DNA of 64,000 nt from Actinomycetes bacterium (GCA_022839745.1 JALHJB010000005.1:65665-129664), one strand, 5' to 3'; positions 1 through 8,549 are shown, counted from the first letter of the stretch. The notes: generated by a model not told the origin, from the sequence alone. Numbers and translations are program-made.

Positions 1-127
1 GCCGGTGTGTCTTCATGTGCCCATCGTAGCCGGACACGGGAGAGCCGTCTGCACGGCGCTGCGCGATCGCGGGCAGACTGACGAACGGACAGCGGCCGGT
101 GGAGCGACACGCTGGCCGGAGACGCAC

Positions 128-153
128 GTGAGCCGCCCCGGAGGGCGGCTCAC
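128..153 (-). terminator. Hairpin downstream of tRNA-Ser(GGA)
   Basis: A perfect 11-bp stem (128-138 with 143-153) closes a 4-base loop, just past the 3' end of the minus-strand tRNA-Ser. It probably ends the tRNA transcript. There is no clear U-run, so it may act only as an RNA 3'-end stabiliser. Confidence 0.5.
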
Positions 154-164
154 GATCGTTCGTC

Positions 165-257
165 TGGCGGAGAGTCAGGGATTCGAACCCTGGGTACGGT
201 TCAACACCGCACACACGATTTCCAGTCGTGCTCCTTCAACCACTCGGACAACTCTCC
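165..257 (-). tRNA. tRNA-Ser (anticodon GGA)
   Basis: Read on the minus strand, the sequence starts GGAGAGT and ends ACTCTCC-G-CCA, giving a 7-bp acceptor stem and an encoded CCA. The anticodon loop reads CTGGAAA (anticodon GGA). A long variable arm and the TTCGAATCC T-loop identify a class II serine tRNA. It is one of three serine tRNAs in this window. Confidence 0.95.
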
Positions 258-341
258 GGATGCTCCGGCACGCGGCCGAAGTGCATCGAGAGTATAGCCG
301 CCGAGAACGGCGCGGGCAATTCGCCCACACCCAACGTGCCG

Positions 342-575
342 CTAGCAGATGCCGCGCACCTGCCTCGCCGCCGCCTCGGCGATCTGGGTGCCCACGAAGG
401 GCGACAGGTGCCTGGTGAGGTGATCGGACAGCGCGATGATGTCGCCGTAGGTGAGCGTCTCACTGTTCTTGCCGATGCGCTTCGCTTCGAGGTCGATGGC
501 CGCACGCGCGAGGACCTGCCCCACGAGCGGGCTCAGCACGTGTTCGATCTTCTGTGCAACGTCGTTACCCATCAT
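342..575 (-). CDS. Small hypothetical protein, coupled to upstream membrane protein gene
   Basis: This 77-residue soluble protein is not recognised. It is mostly helical in appearance, with a middle stretch reading KNSETLTYGDIIALSD and a single Cys as its last residue. Its ATG overlaps the TGA of the preceding membrane-protein gene as ATGA, so the two are probably translated together and work together. There is no signal peptide or membrane segment. No function is proposed. Confidence 0.6.
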   Translation of the reverse strand: MMGNDVAQKIEHVLSPLVGQVLARAAIDLEAKRIGKNSETLTYGDIIALSDHLTRHLSPFVGTQIAEAAARQVRGIC

Positions 576-1042
576 GCACGCCCTTCGGAGGCTTCCGGAC
601 CTCCGGCGTCCGGGTCCAGCACGGTCGCCAGGATCTCCTCCTCGCCGGCAAGCAGGCCCTGGAAGCGCATCATGGCCTGACGCACGCGGTAGAAGTACAC
701 GCCGAAGAGCACGATGGCGACGAGCGCCAGCAGGTCGGCACCGAGCCTCACGTGGTCTGCTGAGACGCCGACGGGAGCGATGCGCTCCACCCAGCCGGCG
801 AGCACGGACGCGGCGAGGCAGATGACCGCGAGCACCGCGAAGGAGATGTTGTCGGCGATCGCCGCTCCGCTGGCCAGCCGTCGCAGCGACAGCATCACCA
901 GCAACAACGCGGCGGCCGCAAGCAGCGCGGCGCCTCCGGCGCCGGAACTCAGCAGGACCGGCACGTCGCCGCTCGCCGCATACGCGACCGATGGCAGCAT
1001 GAACACAAGCACCGGTGCGATGACGGTAGCGCGACGCAGCAT
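572..1042 (-). CDS. Hypothetical membrane protein with signal sequence
   Basis: A 156-residue protein with an N-terminal signal-like segment ending near AYA, two clear hydrophobic helices (about residues 30-50 and 60-85), a third near 100-115, and a charged cytoplasmic tail rich in Glu and Asp. The ATG at 1042 is chosen over a longer open frame because GAGGAGGA lies 4-5 bases upstream and because the signal sequence then begins the protein. It overlaps the next small gene by 4 bases. No family is recognised. Confidence 0.6.
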   Translation of the reverse strand: MLRRATVIAPVLVFMLPSVAYAASGDVPVLLSSGAGGAALLAAAALLLVMLSLRRLASGAAIADNISFAVLAVICLAASVLAGWVERIAPVGVSADHVRLGADLLALVAIVLFGVYFYRVRQAMMRFQGLLAGEEEILATVLDPDAGGPEASEGRA

Positions 1043-1182
1043 GACGTCCTCCTCAATACCCCTTCGGATCGATACTTCGTACATCGGCCCAAAACACCAT
1101 CTCCTCAAGACGAACGGCGCCAATCATCTGATGAACGGTATGGATGCCCACCTGTCACACTGTGCCCGATGTGCGGCACGCG

Positions 1183-1212
1183 CGAGGCCCGGGCGCTGTC
1201 GCCCGGGCCTCG
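1183..1212 (-). terminator. Hairpin after the DUF2207 gene
   Basis: A 12-bp perfect GC-rich stem (1183-1194 with 1201-1212) with a 6-base loop lies about 40 bases past the stop of the DUF2207 gene. It is a likely transcription end; no U-run is seen. Confidence 0.5.
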
Positions 1213-1249
1213 GTAACCGTCACCGTATGTGCCGCCACCGGCCGCGCCG

Positions 1250-3103
1250 CTAGCCGGCGCCGCCGCCTCCGCCGCCGCCGCCTCCACCGCCGCCCCCGGA
1301 GAAGCCTCCCCCGCCGCCGGACGACGATGAACTGTGACTGGAGGCGATGCTGGCCACGCTCGACACGCCCTGAGAGAGCGAGCTCATCGGCGATATCCCG
1401 TTCGCGCCCGGGCTGGTCATCCACATCCATGTGCCCATCATCGGGTCGGTCATGACCTGCGGCACCTTCATCTGCAGGCTCTTGATCACCTGGTCCGCGA
1501 TGCCGAAGACCACCGCAAGCGTCAGGAAGTGGCGCCACAGCACCACCGACTCCGGCGGCTTCTCATCCATACGGCCGAAGTCCTTGAGGTAGTTGCGCAC
1601 ACCCTCGTACTGCGCGGCCAACTCCGCGGCCTCGGGCGAACGTCGCTTCATCTGCGTGCCGAACCCGATGATCGCGGCGCCAACGGGCAAGGTCCACACG
1701 AGCGGCCAGATGCTGGAACCCAGCACGATGGGCAGCATCCCGAGAGCGGCGGTGGCCACGCCAAGCGCCACGAAGCCGCCTACGGCCTTCCCGCCCTTGG
1801 CCTCGAGCAGCCCGCGCTTGGTGATCTCCTCCTCGGCCTTGCTCCTGAACAGCGACACACCACTGCCCCAGATGTCGGCCTTGCCCTTCTTCTTGGCGAG
1901 CTCCTTGAGCTCCTCCATGGTCACGGTGTCCGCGGCGGCCATGTCACGGAAGATGAGTTCGATCACGCGCTTCTCGCTACCGGCGAGCCCCTTCTCGGCA
2001 TCCCTGCGGCGCGTGAGCCGGTACGTCTCCACCTGCTTGCTCGAGAGGCCGAAGAGCACCTTGTCCTCGTGTGCGGTCCGCTCGATGCCCACGACGCCCC
2101 GATCGATCAGGTCCATGAGCGTGGCGGGAAACGCCGTGTCCGAGGGCGCGCCCATGTTCATGAGCGCGGAGACCTGCCCGGGAGGCATGTCCGACGGCAG
2201 GTCACGGTAGTAGTCGCCCTGGAACGTGGTCTTGTGCTCCTTGCCATGCTTGAGCCAGTACCTGACGGTGGCGATGAGCGCCACGATCGGCACTATGGCC
2301 ACGAGCAGCAACGAGCCCCAGTACGCGATGCGCGACCAGAACCGTTTCTGGTTCGCCTCCCGCGCCCACGCCCCTTCCTCGTCAAGGATCGTCTGGAGCC
2401 GGTCCTGCGGCTCGACGGGCGCTGCGGCGAGCACCTCGGCGGGAAACGCCACGCGGGCCTCAACGAACGTGAGCGCTGGGAGCTTGGCGAGTATGAGGTC
2501 CACGGTGCCGTCGTCGTTCAGCACGACCTCGCCCTCGAGCGGGCCGTGCGCCCATGCTCGGACGTCGTCTCGCGTCACGCCGCCAGGCAGAGAGATGTGC
2601 ACGCGGATGTCCTCGGAGGGCAGGTCCCACCGGTCGCCGATGAACTTCCAGTAGAGCTCGCCGGTGTCCTGCCAGCGCTTCGCCGCGCCCGCGACGCGGT
2701 ATCGCAACGTGAGCGTGTGCTCGGTGTCCGCGGCGCGGAAGTACGCGCGCGCGTCCACCACGACCCCGTTGTCGGCGACGGTGTACGTCTGCGGGGTGCG
2801 ATTGGGGTCCTCGCCGTAGATGTCCGAGAACGCGTACTCGCCCTCGGGGCCGCTGATCCCCAGTACCTCGATGTCGCTGGCGTGCCCGTAGTCGAGCTCC
2901 CAGTAGGCGAACGTGTACTCACCGGTGAAGTCGTACGTGCGCTCCTCGGTGACCGTCATCGAGCCGTCCGGAGCGACCTGCGCGTCTATCCATACGCGGG
3001 TCATCTCGTACGACTTCGCGAACGCCGATGGCACTCCGAGCGCGATCGCCGCCGCCATCGCGAGTGCCACCACGGCCCCCGCCCGCACGAGCCAGCGCCT
3101 CAT
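1250..3103 (-). CDS. DUF2207 family membrane protein with Gly-rich C-terminus
   Basis: 617 residues. An N-terminal signal peptide (about 1-29, ending SAFA) precedes a beta-rich extracytoplasmic region (about 30-250) typical of DUF2207/YciQ-like proteins, including the ELDYGH segment. A membrane helix follows near 260-285, then a cytoplasmic region with charged helices, and two more hydrophobic helices near 440-480. The tail is a Ser run followed by a long Gly run (last about 30 residues), commonly seen at the end of this family. The ATG has GGGGGA upstream. It lies 10 bases after tadA and is probably cotranscribed. Its biochemical role is unknown in the family. Confidence 0.8.
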   Translation of the reverse strand: MRRWLVRAGAVVALAMAAAIALGVPSAFAKSYEMTRVWIDAQVAPDGSMTVTEERTYDFTGEYTFAYWELDYGHASDIEVLGISGPEGEYAFSDIYGEDPNRTPQTYTVADNGVVVDARAYFRAADTEHTLTLRYRVAGAAKRWQDTGELYWKFIGDRWDLPSEDIRVHISLPGGVTRDDVRAWAHGPLEGEVVLNDDGTVDLILAKLPALTFVEARVAFPAEVLAAAPVEPQDRLQTILDEEGAWAREANQKRFWSRIAYWGSLLLVAIVPIVALIATVRYWLKHGKEHKTTFQGDYYRDLPSDMPPGQVSALMNMGAPSDTAFPATLMDLIDRGVVGIERTAHEDKVLFGLSSKQVETYRLTRRRDAEKGLAGSEKRVIELIFRDMAAADTVTMEELKELAKKKGKADIWGSGVSLFRSKAEEEITKRGLLEAKGGKAVGGFVALGVATAALGMLPIVLGSSIWPLVWTLPVGAAIIGFGTQMKRRSPEAAELAAQYEGVRNYLKDFGRMDEKPPESVVLWRHFLTLAVVFGIADQVIKSLQMKVPQVMTDPMMGTWMWMTSPGANGISPMSSLSQGVSSVASIASSHSSSSSGGGGGFSGGGGGGGGGGGGGAG

Positions 3104-3113
3104 CGCGTCCCCC

Positions 3114-3581
3114 TTATCCGTTGTCGCGCGAGACCCGCAGGCCCCGGAAGAACTCTTTCAGTAGATTCCCGCACTCGTCGGCCAGCACACCGGCAGCCAC
3201 CTCATAGCGATGGTTGAGCCGGGGGTCCGCCGAGAGGTCGAACAGCGTGCCCACCGCACCCGCCTTGGGGTCCGCGGCGCCGTACACCAGCCGGTCGATG
3301 CGCGCGTTCACCAGCGCCCCCGCGCACATCGGGCACGGCTCGAGCGTCACGTAGAGCGTGCACCCCGAGAGCCGCCACCTGCCGAGCTTCTCCGCCCCGT
3401 CGCGTATCGCGATCATCTCGGCATGCGCGGTGGGGTCGGCCGCCGACTCGCGCGCGTTGCGGCCGTGGGCCACAACGGCGCCGTCGCAGACAAGCACAGC
3501 GCCGATCGGCACCTCGCCTTCGCTCGCGGCCAGGCGGGCTTGCTCGATGGCGAGCCTCATGTAGAGAGCGTCTTCATCCAT
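3114..3581 (-). CDS. tadA: tRNA-specific adenosine deaminase TadA
   Basis: 155 residues. TadA converts adenosine 34 to inosine in tRNA-Arg(ACG); a tRNA-Arg with that ACG anticodon is encoded at 12430-12506. The zinc-binding deaminase signature is complete: TAHAEMIAI supplies the His ligand and catalytic Glu, and PCPMCAGAL supplies two Cys ligands. The start at 3581 (MDED) gives the usual family length; the open frame continues upstream but encodes low-complexity sequence made by tandem repeats. The gene is followed 10 bases later by the DUF2207 gene. Confidence 0.93.
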   Translation of the reverse strand: MDEDALYMRLAIEQARLAASEGEVPIGAVLVCDGAVVAHGRNARESAADPTAHAEMIAIRDGAEKLGRWRLSGCTLYVTLEPCPMCAGALVNARIDRLVYGAADPKAGAVGTLFDLSADPRLNHRYEVAAGVLADECGNLLKEFFRGLRVSRDNG

Positions 3582-3633
3582 GCACCGGATGCTACACCAC
3601 GCGCTGCGTGCGCGAGTGCTCGCCAGGCCGCAC

Positions 3634-3687
3634 GGTGGCGTACCGGCACCCGGTGGCGTACCGGTCCAGGGTGGCATACCGGTCCAC
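3634..3687. repeat. Three 18-bp tandem repeats upstream of tadA
   Basis: Three imperfect copies of an 18-base unit beginning GGTGGCGTACCGG start at 3634, 3652 and 3670. They lie in the tadA/PadR intergenic region, where tadA transcription would begin, and explain the spurious open frame upstream of tadA. Confidence 0.75.
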
Positions 3688-3730
3688 GATGTCGTGCCGA
3701 CGCCCCGCGACACTTGAGCGAAATCGATGC

Positions 3731-3778
3731 TTGACTATTGTGTACTTCACACTATTCTGAGTACCAACTAGTGTGAAG
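3731..3778 (+). promoter_or_regulatory. padR promoter with overlapping inverted-repeat operator
   Basis: A -35-like TTGACT (3731-3736) and a -10-like TATTCT (3753-3758) are 16 bases apart. A perfect 10-bp inverted repeat, CTTCACACTA (3745-3754) and TAGTGTGAAG (3769-3778), covers the -10 and the probable start of transcription. PadR regulators often repress their own operon, so this is the likely PadR operator. Confidence 0.6.
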
Positions 3779-3821
3779 CTGATACTACTGCCGGTGCGAG
3801 AGCCTGGGAAAGGGGTGTCCC

Positions 3822-4187
3822 GTGAGCGAGGTCGCAGACTCAGCAGTACGCAAGTTCCAAAAGGAACTGAACGCGGGGACCGTCGCGCTCGTGCTGCTGT
3901 CCGTGCTCCGCCGGTCAAAGGAGCCGCTCTACGGCTACCAGATCGCGAAGCGCCTGGAGGAGACGGAAAGCAGCGGCATGGCGATCAAGCAGGGCACGCT
4001 CTATCCGGTGCTTCGCTCGCTCGAAGCCCAGGGCCTGCTCTCGAGCCGGGTCGAGCCATCGGTGAGCGGCCCTCCCCGCAAGTACTACTCGATCACCGGC
4101 GACGGAATCGAGGTCCTCGGCGCCTGGACCGAGGTGTGGCGCAAGACGCGCGCGTTCGTGGAGACGACACTGGAAGGGGGTCGCTGA
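3822..4187 (+). CDS. PadR family transcriptional regulator
   Basis: 121 residues. The N-terminal winged-helix domain (about 20-100) shows the PadR pattern: LYGYQIAKRLE, then IKQGTLYPVLRSLEAQGLL, then the wing ending in RKYYSITGDG. The short C-terminal helix and the total length match the small PadR subfamily. GTG at 3822 follows AAAGGGG. The regulator sits directly upstream of a HAAS-type membrane protein, the most common arrangement for this subfamily, in which PadR represses the pair. The palindrome just upstream supports autoregulation. Confidence 0.88.
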   Translation: MSEVADSAVRKFQKELNAGTVALVLLSVLRRSKEPLYGYQIAKRLEETESSGMAIKQGTLYPVLRSLEAQGLLSSRVEPSVSGPPRKYYSITGDGIEVLGAWTEVWRKTRAFVETTLEGGR

Positions 4188-5002
4188 AGACAGCGCTTGC
4201 CGGAGCCGACTCCGCGCTCGTGCAAGACGCCCTCTACGATGCCGAAGAGTACCTCCGCGCCGAGATCTCGGCGTGCACACAGCCGGGAGCGGACGATGCT
4301 GCATGCTTCGCCGAGGCGGTGGAGCGCTACGGCACCTCCGAGAAAGTCGCCGCGGCATACCTGGAGACGGAGATCACCGTCGCACGGGCGCTCGGCACCC
4401 CCGTGATCAGGCGGACCTCCGGGCCATGGGCGCGCTTCTTCGGCATCGTGGCCGACGCTCGCGGATACGGCGCGCTGTTCTACCTGATCCTGTCGCTCCT
4501 CACCGGCACGCTGTACTTCACGCTCGTCGCGGTCATGCTGCTCACGGGTATCGGACTCCTCCCGGTGGGCGCGGGTGTCATCATCCTGCTCCTGTTCTTC
4601 GCGATCATCCGGGCGCTCTCGCTCGCCGAGGGACGGATCATGGGGGTGTTGCTGGGCGTGCGCATGCCGCGCAGGCCCCGGGGAACGCTGCCCGAGGGCC
4701 ACGTGTTCGACCGGGTGAAGCACTGGCTCACCGATCGGCACACCTGGACGAGCATCCTGTACATGGCGCTGCAACTGCCCCTCGGCATCGTGTACTTCAC
4801 GATCGTGGTCGCCGCGCTGTCGCTGTCGGCGGCCGATGTGGCCTACCCGATCGCGCAGTCGTTCACGAGCTACCCGCTGCTACTTCGTGGTCTTCGCCAA
4901 GATGCGGCGAGGGTCGGCGCCGCGCCCGTCGTGGGCCGGCACGCCCACAGACGCCGCTGTGGCCCAGCCCGCGTAGCGGACGCTTCGAGCGGCAAACGAT
5001 GA
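4184..5002 (+). CDS. HAAS-type membrane protein, probably frameshifted near the C-terminus
   Basis: Residues 12-65 form a small helical domain like the HAAS domain found next to PadR genes, containing ALYDAEEYLRAEI and an ERYGTSEKVAAAYLE segment. At least three hydrophobic helices follow, paired as LILSLLTGTLYFTL, VIILLLFFAII and LPLGIVYFTIVVAAL. No ATG/GTG fits the start well; CTG at 4184, right at the padR stop and after GGAAGGGGG, is the best guess. After about 4880 the frame loses hydrophobicity and runs into the terminator stem. The +1 frame instead reads YFVVFAKMRRG and stops at 4976, so a single frameshift (or sequencing error) near 4870-4885 is likely. Confidence 0.55.
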   Translation: MKTALAGADSALVQDALYDAEEYLRAEISACTQPGADDAACFAEAVERYGTSEKVAAAYLETEITVARALGTPVIRRTSGPWARFFGIVADARGYGALFYLILSLLTGTLYFTLVAVMLLTGIGLLPVGAGVIILLLFFAIIRALSLAEGRIMGVLLGVRMPRRPRGTLPEGHVFDRVKHWLTDRHTWTSILYMALQLPLGIVYFTIVVAALSLSAADVAYPIAQSFTSYPLLLRGLRQDAARVGAAPVVGRHAHRRRCGPARVADASSGKR

Positions 5003-5030
5003 AGGCCCCGGTCGGGAGACCGGGGCCTTC
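5001..5030. terminator. Bidirectional terminator between HAAS gene and proX
   Basis: A 12-bp perfect stem (5001-5012 with 5019-5030) with a 6-base loop separates the convergent padR/HAAS and proVWX units. Confidence 0.8.
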
Positions 5031-5054
5031 GCGTCGCTCACGTGCGAATGCGCG

Positions 5055-5987
5055 CTACTTGCCGAGCCACCCGTCCACAAGGGCACGGTTCTCAGCGTCG
5101 CTCAGCCACTCCTCAACAGCCGCCTCTTCCTGACCGGTGCCGTACTCGTTGAGCACGAGGTCCTCAAGCGAGGCGAGCTGCTCGTTGTCCATCTCGAACG
5201 CGGTGAACCATTCGGCCAGCTCCGGGAAGTCATCCGAGAAGCCGGCGCGAGCGACGGCGTGGATCTCCTCGGCCTCGCCGAGCGAACCCTCGGGGTCCGC
5301 GAGGTCCTTCAGCGGGAAGGCGTTATACGCCCAGTGCGGACGCCACAGGGTGACGACGATGGGCTCCTCATCTTTGATGGCTCGATCGAGCTCGGCGAGC
5401 ATCGCAGGGGTCGAGCCCTCCACGAGCTCATACGCCTCAAGGCCGTAACCGGGGATGACGGCTTCGCGTGACAGCCGCGTCAGGCCCGCGCCCGGCTCGA
5501 TGCCCACGACACGATTGCCGAACGCGGCCTCCCTGCCGGCGAGGTCCTCGATGCTGTCGATCTCCACATACTCCGGGACCGCCCAGGTCAGCAGCGCGTT
5601 GTCATACCAGATGCCGAGGTCTTCCAGCCGATCGCTGTACTCGGCCCAGTAGTCCTCATGCGTGACAGGGAGCCACGCGTCGAGGAACAGGTCGAGGTCA
5701 CCGGACGCCACACCGTCGAAGACCGGCGCCGCATCAAGTTGGGTGAGCTCGACTTCGTAACCCTCGTCCTCGAGGATGCGCTGCCACAGGTACGTGACGG
5801 CGACGTCCTCGTCCCACGGGATCCAGCCGATCCTGATGGTGCCACCGCTGGCGTCGCCGGTGCCGGTGGTTCCACTGGTTGCGGGCTCGCTCGAGCAGCC
5901 GCCGGCGAACACGCCGGTCAGCGCAAGCATCAGGGCGAGCACGAGCGCGGTCACGAATCGCCCACGCTTCTTCATCGTTCCGATCAT
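5055..5987 (-). CDS. proX: Glycine betaine/proline-type ABC transporter substrate-binding lipoprotein
   Basis: 310 residues. The signal peptide ends in a lipobox, VFAGGC, so the mature protein is a lipid-anchored binding protein. The rest resembles the OpuAC/ProX fold: IRIGWIPWDEDVAVTYLWQ at the start, then an FLDAWLP segment, PGAGLTRLSREAVIPGYGL, and VVTLWRPHWAYNAF. The Trp residues in these motifs are the kind that cage a quaternary ammonium group. It is the last gene of proV-proW-proX, 42 bases after proW. ATG at 5987 follows GGAAGGAG. The exact ligand (betaine, proline, choline or carnitine) cannot be told. Confidence 0.9.
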   Translation of the reverse strand: MIGTMKKRGRFVTALVLALMLALTGVFAGGCSSEPATSGTTGTGDASGGTIRIGWIPWDEDVAVTYLWQRILEDEGYEVELTQLDAAPVFDGVASGDLDLFLDAWLPVTHEDYWAEYSDRLEDLGIWYDNALLTWAVPEYVEIDSIEDLAGREAAFGNRVVGIEPGAGLTRLSREAVIPGYGLEAYELVEGSTPAMLAELDRAIKDEEPIVVTLWRPHWAYNAFPLKDLADPEGSLGEAEEIHAVARAGFSDDFPELAEWFTAFEMDNEQLASLEDLVLNEYGTGQEEAAVEEWLSDAENRALVDGWLGK

Positions 5988-6029
5988 TCGAACACTCCTT
6001 CCTGGTTGCTGACAGTCCTGCGTCCGGCG

Positions 6030-6884
6030 CTAATGCGACACGCGCTTGTTGGCACGATCGCCGAACGCCGCCGTGATCCGGTCCAGGAAGACCGCCATGA
6101 TCACGACGCCGAGGCCTCCTTCGAAGCCCAGCCCCACATCGAGGCGGGTCACGCCGCGGAAGATCACGGCGCCCAGCCCGCCTGCGCCCACCATGCCCGC
6201 GATGACCACCATCGAGAGCGCGAGCATGATGACCTGGTTGACGCCCGCCATGATCGTCGGCAGAGCGAGAGGGACCTGTACACGGGTGAGGATCTTCATC
6301 GGCGTTGCGCCGAACGCCTCACCGGCCTCCACCACCTCGGGGTCGACCTGACGCAAGCCGAGCTCGGTCAGGCGCGCCGCCGGCGGCAGGGCGAACACCA
6401 CGGTGGCAACCACTCCCGGCACCTTGCCGATGCCGAAGAACACGATCGCCGGGATGAGGTACACAAGCGATGGCATGGTCTGCATGAGGTCGAGCACCGG
6501 CCGTAGCATCGAGCTGAACCGGTCGCTCCGCGCTGCGATGATGCCGAGCGGGATTCCAACGAGGAGTGCCACGGAGCTCGCCACAAGGACGAGCGAGAGC
6601 GTGGACATCGCCTCGTCCCACAGTCCCATCATCGCGATGACCGCGAACGACGCCGCGGTGAGGAGCGAGAATCGCCAGCCCTTTGCGATGTACGCAAGCA
6701 CCGCCACGATCGCGACCACGACAAGTGCCGAGGGCCAGAGCAGCCCCGACTCGAGACCGTCGATGAGCGCCTTCAGGAACGCCGAGACGGCATCGAAGAG
6801 CCATTCAAGGTTGTCGGTCATCCAGTCCACGGCACTGTCGACCCACGTCCCAACAGGCAAGCGATAGGCATTGAGAACCATCAC
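6030..6884 (-). CDS. proW: Glycine betaine/proline ABC transporter permease
   Basis: 284 residues with about six to seven membrane helices. The EAA loop typical of ProW/OpuAB reads EAFGATPMKILTRVQVPLALPTIMAGVNQ near residues 190-220. The N-terminal 40 residues are amphipathic, as in ProW-type permeases. It begins inside the end of proV (4-base overlap) and is followed by proX. It would form the membrane channel of the importer. Confidence 0.92.
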   Translation of the reverse strand: MMVLNAYRLPVGTWVDSAVDWMTDNLEWLFDAVSAFLKALIDGLESGLLWPSALVVVAIVAVLAYIAKGWRFSLLTAASFAVIAMMGLWDEAMSTLSLVLVASSVALLVGIPLGIIAARSDRFSSMLRPVLDLMQTMPSLVYLIPAIVFFGIGKVPGVVATVVFALPPAARLTELGLRQVDPEVVEAGEAFGATPMKILTRVQVPLALPTIMAGVNQVIMLALSMVVIAGMVGAGGLGAVIFRGVTRLDVGLGFEGGLGVVIMAVFLDRITAAFGDRANKRVSH

Positions 6885-8155
6885 GACACCGCCTCTCCGT
6901 CAGTGGCGGCCGTGGTGACGGCGGCACCGCCCTCGGCGGAGGTCTCATCAGGCGAGCATTCGGCACCGTTGGTGTCGTTGCCGCCAAGCACGTTCAGAAG
7001 CGTCACGCGCGGGATCACACCAAGCAGCGTCCGGTCGTCATCGACCACCGCAAGCGGCAGCCTGCTCTCCGCCGAAGGGATGAGGCAGTCCACCAACGGG
7101 GTGTCGGGGCCCACCTGGGCGACCTCGTCGGCGGTCATCAGATGCTCGAGCTTGTCCGCGCCCGAGCGGATCATCCGCACCACGTCGTCGTCGGTGGCGG
7201 CGCCCACGAGCCGCTTGCGCTCGTCCACGACCATGAGGCCGCTCGTCTGGCGCAGCCGCATCTCGCGAAGCGCGGCGGACGGGCCTTCGCGGCGCAGGAT
7301 CATGGCGACCGGCTCCTCCATGACCGCTGAGGCCGTGAGGACGCGTGAGCGGTCCACGTCCTGCACGAACGCGCGTACGTAGTCGTCGGCGGGCGCGCGG
7401 AGGATCTCCTCTGTGGTGCCCAGCTGCACGATCCGGCCGGCTTTCATGATGGCGATGCGGTCGCCGAGAAACATCGCCTCGTTGAGATCGTGCGTGATGA
7501 AGACGATGGTCTTCTCCAGGTCCTGCTGCAGGCTGACCAACTGCTCCTGCATCTCGCTGCGGATCAGCGGATCGAGTGCCGAGAAGGCCTCGTCCATGAG
7601 GAGCACATCGGCGTCAGTGGCGAGCGCACGGGCAAGACCGACGCGCTGCTGCATGCCGCCCGAGAGCTCTCCGGGGTACGAGTCCGCCCAGCCGGCGAGG
7701 CCGACCAGGCCGAGCGCCTCGGCGGCGCGCTCGCGGCGCTCCGCCTCGGGCACCTTGCGTACCTCGAGGCCCCATGCGGCGTTTTCGAGCACTGTGCGGT
7801 GCGGGAACAGACCGAAATGCTGGAAGACCATGCTGATCTTCTCGGAGCGCACCTCGCGGAGCTCGGCAGGGGTCAGCGACATCAGATCCTGACCGTCGAT
7901 GAGCACCGAGCCGCTCGTGGGCGGGTGCATGAGATTCAAACAGCGAACGAGCGTCGACTTGCCAGAGCCCGAGAGCCCCATGACGACGAAGATCTCGCCG
8001 CGTTCGATCGTGAAGGATGCGTCGATGACAGCAGGCACCGTGTTGGTGGCCTCGGCCACCTCCTCACGGGTCTTGCCCGCCTTCAGCATCTTTACCGCGG
8101 CGTCGGCCTTGGCGCCGAACACCTTGTATACATCGCGTACTTCTACCGCACTCAA
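6881..8155 (-). CDS. proV: Glycine betaine/proline ABC transporter ATP-binding protein with CBS pair
   Basis: 424 residues. Walker A is GLSGSGKST, the signature is LSGGMQQRVGLARAL, and Walker B is VLLMDEAFSALDP, with switch His in FITHDLNEA. The leading KMLKAGKTREEV helix is typical of ProV/OpuAA. Two CBS-like repeats occupy about residues 275-395, the part that senses ionic strength in OpuA-type importers. The start is TTG at 8155, chosen because AGGAGGTG lies just upstream. It is the first gene of proVWX. Confidence 0.92.
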   Translation of the reverse strand: MSAVEVRDVYKVFGAKADAAVKMLKAGKTREEVAEATNTVPAVIDASFTIERGEIFVVMGLSGSGKSTLVRCLNLMHPPTSGSVLIDGQDLMSLTPAELREVRSEKISMVFQHFGLFPHRTVLENAAWGLEVRKVPEAERRERAAEALGLVGLAGWADSYPGELSGGMQQRVGLARALATDADVLLMDEAFSALDPLIRSEMQEQLVSLQQDLEKTIVFITHDLNEAMFLGDRIAIMKAGRIVQLGTTEEILRAPADDYVRAFVQDVDRSRVLTASAVMEEPVAMILRREGPSAALREMRLRQTSGLMVVDERKRLVGAATDDDVVRMIRSGADKLEHLMTADEVAQVGPDTPLVDCLIPSAESRLPLAVVDDDRTLLGVIPRVTLLNVLGGNDTNGAECSPDETSAEGGAAVTTAATDGEAVS

Positions 8156-8549
8156 CCAAGCACCTCCTGTGTGCCACAGGCGGCGGGACGTGAGTCGGCG
8201 CTCATCGGTATGCGTGATGAAAAGCACTGCTCGCGTGCCTGCTGCCAGGTCGCGTGGCGTTCGTATCCGGTTGTCGTTCTCTGTCTAAGGGCGCCGGCCC
8301 GCAGCTTCCGCGCGAGCGGCAAAGGTCTGGCGCGAGGCGGTCCGTGCCCGGACGGCGACGGTCCTCGCTGGGGTACCACTCCGGGGAACGAACGAGAGCC
8401 GACCGCTCTACCCGGGTAGCGCCGCTGCCTGTTGGCAGTCGTTGTAGTTTACCAGATGGTAACGGATGGCTCAAACCGGAGGATCCTGCAGCCCCTCCAC
8501 CGTGTGCGGTACCCTTGGAGACACGCCCAGCCAACCACCGGAGTCCCCG
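8156..8549. promoter_or_regulatory. 394-base divergent intergenic region with two palindromes
   Basis: No gene is seen here. The region separates minus-strand proV from the plus-strand antiporter gene. It holds a perfect 12-bp palindrome CTACCCGGGTAG (8408-8419) and a near-perfect TTACCAGATGGTAA (8449-8462, 6-bp arms). These are candidate operators controlling one or both divergent units. No clean -35/-10 pair could be identified. Confidence 0.45.

Noticed and set aside
1..16. Possible gene leaving the window at the left edge on the minus strand (ATG at 14-16)
   Set aside because: Only five codons are visible and no ribosome-binding site is seen, so it cannot be supported.
1..164. Search for 4.5S/SRP RNA next to the tRNA-Ser near the left edge
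   Set aside because: The conserved SRP core (GGTCAGG...GGAAG...AGCA type) was not found on either strand here.
1334..3217. 627-residue open frame on the plus strand
   Set aside because: It is antisense to the DUF2207 gene, whose domain and signal peptide are convincing.
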